A stretch of 64,000 nucleotides of DNA. Source: Candidatus Zipacnadum vermilionense. GTDB taxonomy: Bacteria; Armatimonadota; Zipacnadia; Zipacnadales; Zipacnadaceae. The notes under the pieces are model-generated. The model had not been told where the DNA came from and ran no database searches. It saw only the letters and a list, made by a program, of their open reading frames with translations. A program made the position numbers and the translations under genes. The DNA is taken from positions 38,925-102,924 of the forward strand of contig JALGSV010000013.1 in assembly GCA_029821755.1 (NCBI GenBank), in the 5' to 3' direction. The number at the start of each line of letters is the position of its first letter. Positions within the stretch are counted from its first letter, which is position 1. Positions 45,081-53,649 of this stretch are shown here, piece after piece.

Positions 45081-46013
45081 ATAGCCACCGTTATCACTAC
45101 CCAGAATCTCGCGCGGGTCTACGGCAAGGACTCCGAGGGGAGACCCGTGGGCCTGCGCGACCTGAGCATTGCCGTAGAGGAGGGCACGATCTTCGGCCTG
45201 GCCGGGCCCAACGGGTCGGGTAAGACTACGACCCTGAAGCTGTTGCTGGGCTTGATCTACCCCACCGCCGGCGAGGGCACGGTCTTTGGGCTGCCGCTGG
45301 GCAACCCGGAGTACAAACGCCGCATCGGCTTCTTGCCGGAGGGGCCTTACTTCTACGACCACCTGAATGCGGTGGAACTGCTGCGCTTCTACGGCGGGTT
45401 GTTCGGCATGGCTGGCAAGGCGCTCAATGATCGCGCTGAGGAACTGCTGCACATGGTGGGCATGTGGGACCGGCGGGAGATCCGGGTGCGGGACTACTCC
45501 CGGGGGATGCTGCAGCGTATCGGCCTGGCTCAAGCGCTGGTCAACGATCCCGACCTGGTCTTCCTCGACGAGCCCACCGCGGGCCTCGATCCGCCAGCGC
45601 AAATCGAAATGCGCGCGCTGATGCAGAGCCTGCGGGCCCAGGGCAAGACCGTCTTCCTCTGCTCACACCTGCTCAAGGAGATGGAGCCGCTGTGCGATTC
45701 GGTAGCTATCCTGGCCCAGGGCATCGTGCGGCGGATGGGGTCGGTGGGCGATCTGCTGGCCGGGGAGTCCGGGCGCTTCCAGCTGCAGGCCACCGGTTGT
45801 CAAAACATCTCCCTGCAGAACCTGCGGGACCGAGCTCTAGATCTGAAAGTGCAGGGGGAGGAGCTGGTCCTGCTGTTCGCGGACCAGCGCTCGGCCCTGG
45901 CCGCAGCCGGAGAGATTGCCGAGGGCGGCGGCAGCATCATCGAACTGGGGGCGCAGACCCGCTCCCTGGAGGATGTCTTCATCGAAGCCGTCGCGGCAGG
46001 AGGGACAGACTAA
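45081..46013 (+). CDS. ABC transporter ATP-binding protein (ABC-2 type), apparent ATA start
   Basis: Starts upstream of the first GTG. In frame, after GGAGGTGA (45067-45074), the codons from ATA 45081 read ATVITTQNLARVYGKDSEGR. They contain the A-loop Tyr needed to stack on adenine, so the GTG at 45147 would cut off a functional part. Core motifs: Walker A GPNGSGKTTT, signature YSRGMLQRIGLAQA, Walker B LVFLDEPTAGLDP, H-loop CSHLLKEME. The C-terminal 100 residues hold the small ABC-2 extension (QCQNIS to LEDVFIEAV). ATA as initiator is very rare, and ATG changed to ATA is a likely alternative. Gene pair with the permease below. Confidence 0.85.
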   Translation: MATVITTQNLARVYGKDSEGRPVGLRDLSIAVEEGTIFGLAGPNGSGKTTTLKLLLGLIYPTAGEGTVFGLPLGNPEYKRRIGFLPEGPYFYDHLNAVELLRFYGGLFGMAGKALNDRAEELLHMVGMWDRREIRVRDYSRGMLQRIGLAQALVNDPDLVFLDEPTAGLDPPAQIEMRALMQSLRAQGKTVFLCSHLLKEMEPLCDSVAILAQGIVRRMGSVGDLLAGESGRFQLQATGCQNISLQNLRDRALDLKVQGEELVLLFADQRSALAAAGEIAEGGGSIIELGAQTRSLEDVFIEAVAAGGTD

Positions 46014-46841
46014 ATGCATGCGATAATACGAGTGGCGGCCGCCACCTTCCACGAGGCTTGGCGCAAGCGCTTCCTCAACGTGATTCTGATCTTCGCGGTG
46101 CTGATCATCGCCTTCTCTTGGTCGCTGGCCTACCTGCAGCCGGGAGCCGAACTAAAGCTGTTGATCGACATCGGCCTGGGCACCATCCGCTTCTTCGGAA
46201 TGCTGATCGCCATCTTCCTGGGCGTGCGGCTGATCTCCGATGAGATCGATAAGCGGACGATCCACACCATCTTAACCAAGCCGGTGACCCGGGCGCAGTT
46301 CCTGCTGGGCAAGTTCTTCGGCTCGCTGGCCACCGTGTTCTGTAACCTGGCCCTGATGGGAATCGCGTTCTACGTGGTGTTCCTCATCAAGGCGCCGGGG
46401 TTCCTCAGTAGCATGTCCTCCTCAGAAGCGACCGGCCCCGGCTTTTCCACGGACTTCATCTACGCGAACATCGCCAAGGCGATCTTCCTCACCTTCGTAG
46501 AGATGACGGTGGTAACCGCGCTGGCGGTGATGGCCTCGACGTTGTTCTCCTGGATCATGGCTGCCACCTTTTCCTTTTTCATATACTTCGTGGGGCAGAT
46601 GGCGGACTTCTTCAAGACCCTGGCCAGCCCAGCGCGCGGCACGGGGTTCACCGGGCAGATCGTGTTCAACACTATCTACGGGATTCTCCCCCACTTTGAG
46701 GTCTTCGACATGCGCGAGGCCATCCTCAAAGGGACGTACGTGGGTTGGGACGTGCTGAGCAAGCACCTGGGTTTAGGGCTGATATATGCGACGGTGATCA
46801 TGCTGATCTCCTTCCTCGCCTTCATGAACAGGGAGGTGTAG
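46014..46841 (+). CDS. ABC-2 type transporter permease
   Basis: 275 residues with about six membrane helices (IILIFAVLIIAFSWSL, TIRFFGMLIAIFLGVRLI, FFGSLATVFCNLALMGIAF, and more to IYATVIMLISFLAFM). SDEIDKRTIHTILTKPVTR is the usual ABC-2 membrane motif (DEIExgTxxxlLtrPvsR), a good marker. The ATG follows the ATPase stop without gap (TAAATG), so the two are translated together. Natural substrate is unknown. The TPR protein downstream follows in the same direction and may be a partner at the membrane. Confidence 0.9.
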   Translation: MHAIIRVAAATFHEAWRKRFLNVILIFAVLIIAFSWSLAYLQPGAELKLLIDIGLGTIRFFGMLIAIFLGVRLISDEIDKRTIHTILTKPVTRAQFLLGKFFGSLATVFCNLALMGIAFYVVFLIKAPGFLSSMSSSEATGPGFSTDFIYANIAKAIFLTFVEMTVVTALAVMASTLFSWIMAATFSFFIYFVGQMADFFKTLASPARGTGFTGQIVFNTIYGILPHFEVFDMREAILKGTYVGWDVLSKHLGLGLIYATVIMLISFLAFMNREV

Positions 46842-47019
46842 CCCGACTCCGGCGAGGGATAGCTGAACGGCCGCGTAACGGCGGCTGAACGGCAACTACC
46901 TTAGAGCCCTGGGTAGGGACGCCCTGCATGGCCGCGCCGAGCGGGCCTGGCGTTTCCGGACCGAGGCGGACACCCAGGTCGGCCGCTAGGAGGTCGCCCG
47001 TTCAGGGAGCAGGATTCCT

Positions 47020-48045
47020 ATGAAACGACAGCGAGGAGTGCAAGTCATCGGTTGGGTACTGGTGGTGGCGCTGATTGCGGGCCTTCAGCCGCTCAACAAC
47101 AGCGTGGAGTACGACCGCATCGTACTGGGGATGAAAACACCCACGCCGCTGACCCGGATGGTCGACTTTGACCCTACGGCGATCACCGGGGTCATCATGG
47201 GCGCGGCCCTGGGCGGTTTCCAGGGGATCGCCGCCTCCATGATGTGGATGAAGATGGAGGAGCTGTGGGATTCCGGGCACGGGACGTGGCTGGCGTGTCT
47301 GAACGTCATGCGCACTGTCACGCTGCTGGACCCGCACTGGCTGGAGCCGTGGAAGATCCTGGGCTGGCACCTAGCCTACAACCTGTATGTAGAGACGAAA
47401 GACCCGGCCCTGCAGGCCGAGTACCTGCGCAAAGGCTTGGACGCGCTAAAGGAAGGGGTCTCCTGGAACCCCAATACCTACGAGCTTTACTTTGAGCTGG
47501 CCTGGACCTACTTCGACAAGGTGCGCGACTACGAGGAGGCTACCAAGTGGTTCGCGGCGGCGATCCAGTTTCCCCATCCGGAGTTCATCGAGCGGATGAT
47601 CGCCCACTCGTACGAGCGGATGCCGGACCTGGACCGGGCGCTAGACTGGTACGACTATTGCCTAAAGCGGAACCCCAACGACAGGACGGCGCGGGGCGCG
47701 ATCACGACCATCCGGCTGCGGTACCTGCCGGCGTGGCGGCTGATGGAAGAGGGCAAGTACGACGAGGCGATCAAGCGCATTGACCAGTACCTGGAAGTCG
47801 AGCCCAACAGTCTGATCGCGCTGCATGTGAAGGCGCACATCTACGAGGAGGCGGGCAAGGACCGCGAGGCTTTCGACACCTGGCGCCTAGCAGCGCGGTT
47901 GAGCGCCATGGACCACCAGGCGCGACGGAAGACCAACGCACTGGCCGCGAAACTGGGGATCCAACTCACCCCGCAGGAGCAAGCGCCCTCGTATCTGCTG
48001 CAGCAAGAGGGCCAGAGGCTGCAGGTGCCGGCGCACGGGAGGTAA
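47020..48045 (+). CDS. TPR-repeat protein with N-terminal membrane anchor
   Basis: 341 residues. An N-terminal hydrophobic stretch (VQVIGWVLVVALIAGL) may be an anchor. The rest is tetratricopeptide-like: YFELAWTYFDKVRDYEEATK, then ALDWYDYCLKRNPND, KYDEAIKRIDQYLEVEPNS and LHVKAHIYEEAGKDREAFD, each about 34 residues with the TPR small/large pattern. The ABC permease ends 178 bases upstream. This trio of ATPase, permease and large TPR protein is frequent in GC-rich diderms, although its role is not known. A terminator follows. Confidence 0.75.
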   Translation: MKRQRGVQVIGWVLVVALIAGLQPLNNSVEYDRIVLGMKTPTPLTRMVDFDPTAITGVIMGAALGGFQGIAASMMWMKMEELWDSGHGTWLACLNVMRTVTLLDPHWLEPWKILGWHLAYNLYVETKDPALQAEYLRKGLDALKEGVSWNPNTYELYFELAWTYFDKVRDYEEATKWFAAAIQFPHPEFIERMIAHSYERMPDLDRALDWYDYCLKRNPNDRTARGAITTIRLRYLPAWRLMEEGKYDEAIKRIDQYLEVEPNSLIALHVKAHIYEEAGKDREAFDTWRLAARLSAMDHQARRKTNALAAKLGIQLTPQEQAPSYLLQQEGQRLQVPAHGR

Positions 48046-48069
48046 GGACGACAATTCAAACGGCAGTTG

Positions 48070-48100
48070 AACGGCAGGGAGAACGGCTCCCTGCCGTTTT
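48070..48100 (+). terminator. Intrinsic terminator after the TPR gene
   Basis: Twelve-pair stem AACGGCAGGGAG / CTCCCTGCCGTT with loop AACGG, followed by TT only. Strong hairpin; the short U-tract makes it moderately certain. Confidence 0.65.
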
Positions 48101-48242
48101 CCACGTTTCCCTCCTCCGCCCCACATCCGGGAGCAATCCCCAATCCTGACGAAGGAATCCCACCGGTCTCTGGCGAAATACCTCGCGCAGCGCGTGCCTG
48201 GCCGGGGTGCGCTCGATTCTTCTCTATCCGGAGACCTGCTCA

Positions 48243-49031
48243 GTGAGTACCAGCGAAGACATCCCTCAGGACCTGTGGGAGGAATGCTCCTCCTGCCACC
48301 AGTTGGTGTATGCCAAGGAACTAGCCAGTGGGTTATGGGTATGCACCAAGTGCGGGTACCACATGCGGCTGTCGGTGTGGCAGAGGCTGGACATCACGGC
48401 GGACCCCGGTACCTTCGAGGAGACCGACGGCGACCTGCCGCTGGTCGATCCGCTGGACTTCCCTGACTACATGCCCAAGCTCGAGCAGGCCCGGCGCAAG
48501 ACCAATATGGATGAGGCGGTGCTGACCGGGACGGCCAAGATCCGCGGCCACCGGGTGGGACTGGGGATCATGGACCTGGGTTTCATCGGCGGGAGCATGG
48601 GCTGGGTAGTGGGCGAGAAGATTGCGCGGCTGATGGAGCGCTGCGTGGCGGAGCGGATGCCGGTGGTGATGTTCTGCGCCAGCGGCGGCGCGCGGATGCA
48701 GGAGAGCCTGGTGTCGCTGATGCAGATGCCCAAGACCTCCGGCGCCGCGGGGAGGGTGGCGCGGGCGGGACTGCCCTACATCAGCGTGCTCACCGACCCC
48801 ACCTACGGGGGCGTGACGGCCAGCTATGCCTTCCTGGGTGACATCATCATCGCTGAGCGCGGGGCGGCGATAGGCTTTGCAGGGCCCCGAGTAATCCAGA
48901 TCACCAAGGTGGACATCCGCCCTGAGGTGCAGACCGCGGAGTTCCAGTACCAGCACGGGATGATTGACCTGTTACTGGCCCGAGGGCAGCTGCGAGAGAC
49001 GCTGGCGGATTTGCTGGATTGGTTTGCGTAG
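48243..49031 (+). CDS. accD: Acetyl-CoA carboxylase carboxyltransferase subunit beta
   Basis: AccD with AccA moves the carboxyl group from biotin to acetyl-CoA, giving malonyl-CoA. The 262-residue protein has the C4 zinc ribbon CSSCHQLVYAKELASG then CTKCGYHMRL, and the carboxyltransferase core FCASGGARMQESLVSLMQM and LTDPTYGGVTASYAFLGDI. GTG 48243 follows GGAGA at good distance; earlier GTG 48207 would add residues without the zinc motif. The AccA gene lies 61 bases downstream, normal order in many bacteria. Confidence is high; biotin carboxylase and carrier are elsewhere. Confidence 0.96.
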   Translation: MSTSEDIPQDLWEECSSCHQLVYAKELASGLWVCTKCGYHMRLSVWQRLDITADPGTFEETDGDLPLVDPLDFPDYMPKLEQARRKTNMDEAVLTGTAKIRGHRVGLGIMDLGFIGGSMGWVVGEKIARLMERCVAERMPVVMFCASGGARMQESLVSLMQMPKTSGAAGRVARAGLPYISVLTDPTYGGVTASYAFLGDIIIAERGAAIGFAGPRVIQITKVDIRPEVQTAEFQYQHGMIDLLLARGQLRETLADLLDWFA

Positions 49032-49092
49032 GAGGAGGGCACCGGTTCTGTGGGACACGGGACGTCGAGTCCCACGAAGTAGAGGATCCATC

Positions 49093-49923
49093 ATGCCTGA
49101 GTCGGCAAGCGCACCGGGAGAGGTCCGGCGCCACGATCCCTGGGACATCGTCACCGCCGCGCGGCATCCGCAGCGGCCCTACACGCTGGACTACGTGCAG
49201 CGGCTGCTGGAGCGCTTTGTCGAGGTGCACGGGGACCGGCGCTTCGGGGACGATGGGGCGATGGTGACCGGAATGGGGTTCCTGGAGGACTACCCGGTGG
49301 CCCTCATCGGCCAGCAGAAAGGGCGAACCGCCGCCGAGCGCCGCGAGCGCAACTTCGGAATGGCCCGGCCCGAGGGCTACCGGAAGGCTCTGCGGGTGAT
49401 GCAGATGGCGGCCCGGTTTGGGCGGCCGATCATCACCTTCATCGACACCCCCGGCGCCGACTGCCTGGAGGACTCGGAAAGCCGCGGCATCTCGGAGGCC
49501 ATCGCCGCCAACCAGCGGGATATGTTCGCGCTGCCTGTCCCGGTGATCACCATGGTGATCGGTGAGGGCGGCAGCGGCGGGGGCATCGGCATTGGGGTTG
49601 GCGACCGCGTCTACATGCTGGAGTACACCTACTACAGCGTCATCATGCCGGAGGCCTGCGCTGCCATCCTGTGGCGCGACCCCAGCCTTAACCGCCAGGC
49701 CGCCGAGGCGCTGAAGCTCACCGCCAACGACGCGCTGGATCTGGGGCTGATTGACGGGATCGTCCTCGAGCCGCCGGGCGGGGCCCACATGGACTACGAG
49801 GGCGCGGCCACGGCGGTAAGGGTGCAACTGCTGGCGGCGCTGGAGGAACTGAAGGGGAAGACGGGGGAGGAGCTCATGGCGGCGAGGTATGAGAAGTTCC
49901 GGAGGATGGGGGCGCCGGAGTAG
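49093..49923 (+). CDS. accA: Acetyl-CoA carboxylase carboxyltransferase subunit alpha
   Basis: 276 residues, a little shorter than the 315 of E. coli because the N-terminal helix is reduced; this short form is common in Chloroflexi and others. Marks are DIVTAARHPQRPYTLDYV, FVEVHGDRRFGDDGAMV, NFGMARPEGYRKALRVMQMA and GADCLEDSESRGISEAIAAN, then IGEGGSGGGIGIGVGDRV and YSVIMPEACAAILWRD. ATG 49093 follows AGAGGA. Partner of AccD, completing the carboxyltransferase. Downstream lies a convergent FMN reductase gene. Confidence 0.97.
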   Translation: MPESASAPGEVRRHDPWDIVTAARHPQRPYTLDYVQRLLERFVEVHGDRRFGDDGAMVTGMGFLEDYPVALIGQQKGRTAAERRERNFGMARPEGYRKALRVMQMAARFGRPIITFIDTPGADCLEDSESRGISEAIAANQRDMFALPVPVITMVIGEGGSGGGIGIGVGDRVYMLEYTYYSVIMPEACAAILWRDPSLNRQAAEALKLTANDALDLGLIDGIVLEPPGGAHMDYEGAATAVRVQLLAALEELKGKTGEELMAARYEKFRRMGAPE

Positions 49924-49986
49924 CCTAACCGCCTGCCCCCTTTCCGGGCGGACGCGCTTGGCCGGAGCAACGCTAACGGAACGGCC

Positions 49987-50541
49987 TTAGACGCCGAGGC
50001 TCATCCCCAGCCGGTATGCCTCCTCCAGGACCTCGGGCTTCGCTAGGATGGCTACCGCGGGGCCTACGCCGTCGGCGATGACGCTCCCGGCCCAGAGCAG
50101 GCCGAGGTAAGCGAAACTCAGCTCGAACATGCGCAAGAGGGGCTCGACCGCGTCGGGCCCCTCTTCTTCGTAAGCGATGGCCACCAGGGCCGACTTGCCC
50201 GCGAGCAGTGGGCGTCCCTGGGGGCGGTTGAATACCACCAGACGGTCCCAGACCGTCTTGAGCAGCGTGGTGGGGCCATACCAGTAGACCGGGGTGGCGA
50301 AGAGGAGGCAGTCCGCGCGGAGGATAGCGTCGTAAACCTGGTCCATGTCGTCGGGGAGCAGGCAGGGCCGATCGTCGCGCCAGCACTTCTCACAGCCCAG
50401 GCAAGGCCGCAAGCGGAGAGACCGCAAGGCAAGGCTTTCCGTCTCCAGCCCAGCCTCGCCGGCGCCCCGGAGCATGTGCTCAGCGAGGGTGTCGGTATTC
50501 CCGCCGCGTCGGGGACTACCCAGCAAAGCCACTAATCGCAC
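49987..50541 (-). CDS. NADPH-dependent FMN reductase / flavodoxin-fold oxidoreductase
   Basis: 184 residues with the N-terminal phosphate-binding loop LLGSPRRGGNTDTLAEHML and RADCLLFATPVYWYGPTTLLK (the PxYWxGPT loop that packs on FMN). Two Cys pairs occur in LGCEKCWRDDRPC, a common feature of the iron-sulfur-flavoprotein-like branch, where a compact Cys motif may bind a 4Fe-4S cluster; here CxxCx6-C is the visible part. It reduces quinones, chromate or an unknown substrate. No partner gene is visible. ATG 50541 is the only good start, close to the first motif. Confidence 0.85.
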   Translation of the reverse strand: MRLVALLGSPRRGGNTDTLAEHMLRGAGEAGLETESLALRSLRLRPCLGCEKCWRDDRPCLLPDDMDQVYDAILRADCLLFATPVYWYGPTTLLKTVWDRLVVFNRPQGRPLLAGKSALVAIAYEEEGPDAVEPLLRMFELSFAYLGLLWAGSVIADGVGPAVAILAKPEVLEEAYRLGMSLGV

Positions 50542-50747
50542 TGGGGGCCTTCCTGTGACTGTCGTTGTATCTGCCGTGCCGGCTTTCCACCGCGGTTGCT
50601 CAGATCGCCTTCCGGGGTTGCCCTATCCCCCGCGCGGGCAAACAGGACTGTATCAGCAAGAGAGAGAGTCGCGCACCCCCCTCCGAGCCATTCGGGAGCG
50701 GAGACTCTAACCTTCCTGGTGGACCTCATGAGGGGGGCAGGCCACAA

Positions 50748-51752
50748 TCACCTCGTTAGTGGCAGCGGAATTCCGCCTTGTAGGCTGGATCGCTCCGCCG
50801 TACACAGCACATCGATCACTCGGGCGGCACTCTCGCCGCTGACCATCAAAGGCGTGCTCTCACGGAAATGGTCGACGATGTTGTCGTAGTAGAGCTGCGT
50901 AACAGTCTTTCGGTACGGCACCTCCATCTCCGCCTGTTCGCCACCGGAGAGACGGGTGTAGACCTTCATCTTATCGGTATCCGGCCACTGCCATTCATCC
51001 ACCAGCGTGCCTTTGTCGCCCAGGAGGTGGTAGCGGTGTGGTTGGACACGGTCCGTCCCGGAGACTACGACATTGGCCACCGCCCCCGAGGCGAAGTGAA
51101 TCCGTACACTGCCGTGGTCCTCGTTCAAGGCCGGATCAAGATGTGGTGAGCGGTAGAGGAAACCGGAGACCGCCTCCACCTCGCTGCCGGCGAGGTGCAG
51201 GGCATAGTCCACTAGGTGAGCTCCCCAGTCGAAGAGGATGCCGCCGCTCTTCTCTTTCCAGCCGCGCCAAGTGTTTGGTCCCGGGCGGAAGTTGATGGCG
51301 ATGTTCATCTCGAAGACATTGCCGAGCAGGCCGTCGTCGATGACTGTCTTGGTCGCCAGGAACCAGCCATCCAGCCGCCGGTTGTGGAAGACGGTGGCAA
51401 AGCGATCGTTCTTCCGCGCCACCTCGAGCACAGCCAGGCAGTCTTCGTATTTGGTGGCGAAAGGCTTCTCCACGATGACGTTGGCTCCGGCGTTGAGGGC
51501 GGCAATCGCCATCGGCGCATGCAGGTCATGCGGAGTGATCACGCCGGCCAGGTCCAGCTTCTCCTTCTTGAGCATCTCCTCGGCGGACGTGTAGAACGTG
51601 GCGTCGGGGAACTCTTGCTTCGCCACCTCGCGCATTTCCTCATTGACGTCACATACAGCGCACACTTGCATTTGTCCGGTGTCCTGCATCATCTGTCCAT
51701 GCCATTTGCCGATCCCACCGATGCCGATGAGGGCACATTGTAGCTTCTTCAT
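50748..51752 (-). CDS. Gfo/Idh/MocA-family oxidoreductase (second copy)
   Basis: 334 residues, with CALIGIGGIGKWHGQMMQDT as the Rossmann start and NVIVEKPFATKYEDCLAVLE as the catalytic Lys region. SGGILFDWGAHLVDYALHLAG is the C-terminal His region. Compared with the copy at 28783 it is clearly different outside these motifs, so the two are not recent duplicates. Substrate unknown, although the VSGFLYRSPH and the AKVYTRLSGGEQAEMEV-like parts are typical of sugar or inositol oxidoreductases. No operon partner next to it. ATG 51752 follows GGGAGCAGAG, fair. Confidence 0.9.
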   Translation of the reverse strand: MKKLQCALIGIGGIGKWHGQMMQDTGQMQVCAVCDVNEEMREVAKQEFPDATFYTSAEEMLKKEKLDLAGVITPHDLHAPMAIAALNAGANVIVEKPFATKYEDCLAVLEVARKNDRFATVFHNRRLDGWFLATKTVIDDGLLGNVFEMNIAINFRPGPNTWRGWKEKSGGILFDWGAHLVDYALHLAGSEVEAVSGFLYRSPHLDPALNEDHGSVRIHFASGAVANVVVSGTDRVQPHRYHLLGDKGTLVDEWQWPDTDKMKVYTRLSGGEQAEMEVPYRKTVTQLYYDNIVDHFRESTPLMVSGESAARVIDVLCTAERSSLQGGIPLPLTR

Positions 51753-52151
51753 CTCTGCTCCCTTGTCGTTCCGAAATAGCGTTCGGTGGCCGCCGAGTTG
51801 CCCCTACCCATACGGAAAGGGCGCGTATCGCCTCAGGCTGACCATCCCTTCCGGGCGGGATTCTCCGTGGGGACCGCGGATGCCTGCTCGCGAGGCGCGG
51901 TGAACCTGAAGAAGTGGCGGCTTCCGTACCGGGTGACCGGGTGGGGAGAGAGGCTAGCGAGTTCGCGGCTAAGCAGTAAGTCGCGGATGCCTATATGCAG
52001 GGGAAGGGAACCGGACGAGTCGGAGGTGGATAAGGCACTCACTTCTTCTTTGAGACACAGAGCAATTCCCCAGAATTGGGGCGAGCTCTCAGCGATCGGG
52101 GCAGAAACCCAACCCCGCACGAACCCGCATGAATACTGGGCCTGCCGTACC
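51753..52151. other. Intergenic stretch of about 400 bases without a recognisable gene
   Basis: No ORF with coding character was found on either strand. It holds the 3' flank of the tRNA-Leu gene (CCCCAGAATTGGGG near 52070-52083 may be a small hairpin for tRNA processing or termination) and the promoter region of the oxidoreductase. Nothing else stands out. Confidence 0.5.
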
Positions 52152-52240
52152 TGGTGCCGGAGGCCGGACTCGAACCGGCATGAGGGGTGAACCTCGGCGG
52201 ATTTTGAGTCCGCTGCGTCTGCCAATTCCGCCACTCCGGC
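52152..52240 (-). tRNA. tRNA-Leu (anticodon CAA)
   Basis: An 89-base class II tRNA with encoded CCA on the minus strand. The acceptor pairs GCCGGAG with CTCCGGC, discriminator A. The anticodon stem is GCGGA/TCCGC with loop CTCAAAA, so the anticodon is CAA, reading TTG. A long variable arm and TTCGAGT T-loop are present. Its promoter (below) is back-to-back with that of the T-box leader. Confidence 0.95.
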
Positions 52241-52249
52241 ACCGAGGGG

Positions 52250-52279
52250 AGTATAGCGGCGGGGTCGCGGGGGTGTCAA
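52250..52279 (-). promoter_or_regulatory. Promoter of tRNA-Leu
   Basis: On the minus strand TTGACA (complement of 52274-52279) and TATACT (complement of 52250-52255) with an 18-base spacer, the strongest promoter in the window. Ends ten bases before the tRNA. Confidence 0.8.
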
Positions 52280-52292
52280 GGTGGGCCGCCCA

Positions 52293-52322
52293 TTGACTAA
52301 CTCCCCTGCTTCTGGGTATACT
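52293..52322 (+). promoter_or_regulatory. Promoter of the T-box leader
   Basis: TTGACT at 52293-52298 and TATACT at 52317-52322, spacer 18. Its -35 box is only 13 bases from that of the tRNA-Leu promoter on the other strand. Transcription should start near 52330. Confidence 0.75.
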
Positions 52323-52329
52323 ATCCATG

Positions 52330-52678
52330 CAATTTGGGTTACCCAAAGACGCAGACGGGGAATAGTAAGCGCGGGGAGAGATGACAGAGAGGCCGCCAGT
52401 GGCTCGTTACCGAGCCCCGGCTGGAAGCGGCTATCCAAAGCGCGCTGAATCTGGCCCCTGAGTCGCGGGCTGAACAGGCCGACCGCCCTAGTAAGTACCG
52501 ACGGAATCCCGACCGTTATCATCGGGAACGGCGTCGGAGAGACCTCTCCCCAGCGCCGGTTGAGCGGGTCGCCTGACGACAAGTCGTCTCACGACAAGTC
52601 GCCTTACGACCAAGAAGAGTGGTACCGCGGACGGCATTGTGGCCTTCCGTCTCTTTGCGAGATGGAAGGCTTTTTTGT
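52330..52678 (+). ncRNA. T-box riboswitch, leucine-specific (CTG specifier)
   Basis: Stem I base: GGGG (52357-52360) pairs CCCC (52455-52458), then AGCGCG (52368-52373) pairs CGCGCT (52441-52446). Between them the internal loop has AGTA (52364-52367) on the 5' side and GAAT-CTG-G on the 3' side. By the rule seen in glyQS (GAAN then codon then purine) the specifier is CTG (52451-52453), leucine. AGAGTGGTACCGCGG (52616-52630) is the T-box; its TGGT pairs with the ACCA end of tRNA-Leu (discriminator A). A terminator follows. Downstream are FkbM and leuA. The fold is by eye. Confidence 0.9.
52642..52676 (+). terminator. T-box attenuator terminator
   Basis: GCCTTCCGTCTC (52642-52653) pairs with the stem GAGA-TGGAAGGC (52659-52670), followed by six T. 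AAGAG of the T-box (52615-52619) can alternatively pair with CTCTT (52651-52655), which would open this stem when uncharged tRNA is bound. Confidence 0.85.
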
Positions 52679-52734
52679 TTGAGCATTACCAGGCCGCGTG
52701 TGGCATATTCAAGCACATCGGAGGGCGGTGCAGG

Positions 52735-53511
52735 ATGAACTGGTCAAACGTTTCTCCGCAAAGTCTTCTGGGGCGGTCCCTGCGCTATGTTGCCTACCGC
52801 GCCGTGCCAGCCGGACTCAGGGTCCCCATTTTGCGAGGACCGGCCCGAGGCAAGCGATGGACCGCGGGCGCGCACTGTCCGGCCTGCTGGCTAGGATGCT
52901 ACGAGTACGAGAAGCAGCGACTGCTGACAAGCGAGGTCCGCCCGGGCGACACTGTCTTTGATATCGGGGCCCATCGCGGCTTCTTCACCCTAGTGGCCTC
53001 GGTCTTGACCGGCCCGCGAGGCCGAGTGATAGCATTTGAGCCGCTGCCACTCAACCAGAGCTACCTGTACGAGCACCTGCGGGTAAACCGCACCAACAAT
53101 GTGACAGTGATCGAGGCCGCCGTCGCCGATTTCTCCGGCACGGCGCGGTTCTCAGATGGCTCGGACTACAACCCCAAGTGCATTTCTGCACATCTCTCCA
53201 ACGAGGGTGAGATCGAGGTCAGAACGCTAACCCTTGACGAGGTTGTCGAGTCGGGAGAGGCGCCCTCGCCTCGGCTGATGAAGATAGACGTGGAGGGGGC
53301 CGAGGTCATGGTGCTGCGCGGCGCGCACCGCCTGCTGGAACGAACAGGGCCGACGCTGGTCATTGACACCCACGGTCGCGCCACCCATGAGAAGTGCTGC
53401 GACTTTCTGCGAGGCCTCGGCTATGGACTGGTCACATTTGGGGAGGAGATATTCGTTCTCGACAACGGCACGGAACGCTACTTCGGGGAAGTGTTGGCGA
53501 AGAGGGGCTGA
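52735..53511 (+). CDS. FkbM-family methyltransferase
   Basis: 258 residues from ATG 52735, which follows GGAGGGCGG. The FkbM pattern is complete: VRPGDTVFDIGAHRGFFTL (SAM motif I), RGRVIAFEPLPLNQSYLYEH, and RLMKIDVEGAEVMVLRGAHR (the hallmark KxDxEGxExxVLxGA). Members O-methylate sugars or other small acceptors. It sits 58 bases after the T-box attenuator and 138 before leuA, on the same strand, so leucine starvation should raise its expression too. A methyltransferase under a leucine T-box is unexpected; readthrough to leuA may be the actual purpose of the switch. Confidence 0.9.
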   Translation: MNWSNVSPQSLLGRSLRYVAYRAVPAGLRVPILRGPARGKRWTAGAHCPACWLGCYEYEKQRLLTSEVRPGDTVFDIGAHRGFFTLVASVLTGPRGRVIAFEPLPLNQSYLYEHLRVNRTNNVTVIEAAVADFSGTARFSDGSDYNPKCISAHLSNEGEIEVRTLTLDEVVESGEAPSPRLMKIDVEGAEVMVLRGAHRLLERTGPTLVIDTHGRATHEKCCDFLRGLGYGLVTFGEEIFVLDNGTERYFGEVLAKRG

Positions 53512-53559
53512 GCACCAATGCAGTGGCACATCTACGGCAGGTCTCAACTCATACTGTCG

Positions 53560-53638
53560 GGCCCCCGCAAGGGGGCAAGCTAGCGCAGAGCCCGGCGCAG
53601 GCCTGCAAGCCTGCACTATCCGACCCGACAGTCAAAGG
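53560..53638. other. Self-complementary spacer between the FkbM gene and leuA
   Basis: ACTGTCGGG near the start and CCCGACAGT near the end are exact complements, with inner hairpins GCCCCCGCAAGGGGGC and GCAGGCCTGCAAGCCTGC. This could slow or partly stop transcription before leuA, or stabilise its message. No own promoter for leuA was recognised. Confidence 0.4.
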
Positions 53639-53649
53639 AGACGAGACCC

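Noticed and set aside
52447..52454. Serine T-box (specifier TCT)
   Set aside because: The GAAN spacing gives CTG, the T-box variable base fits the Leu discriminator A rather than the Ser G, and leuA is downstream.
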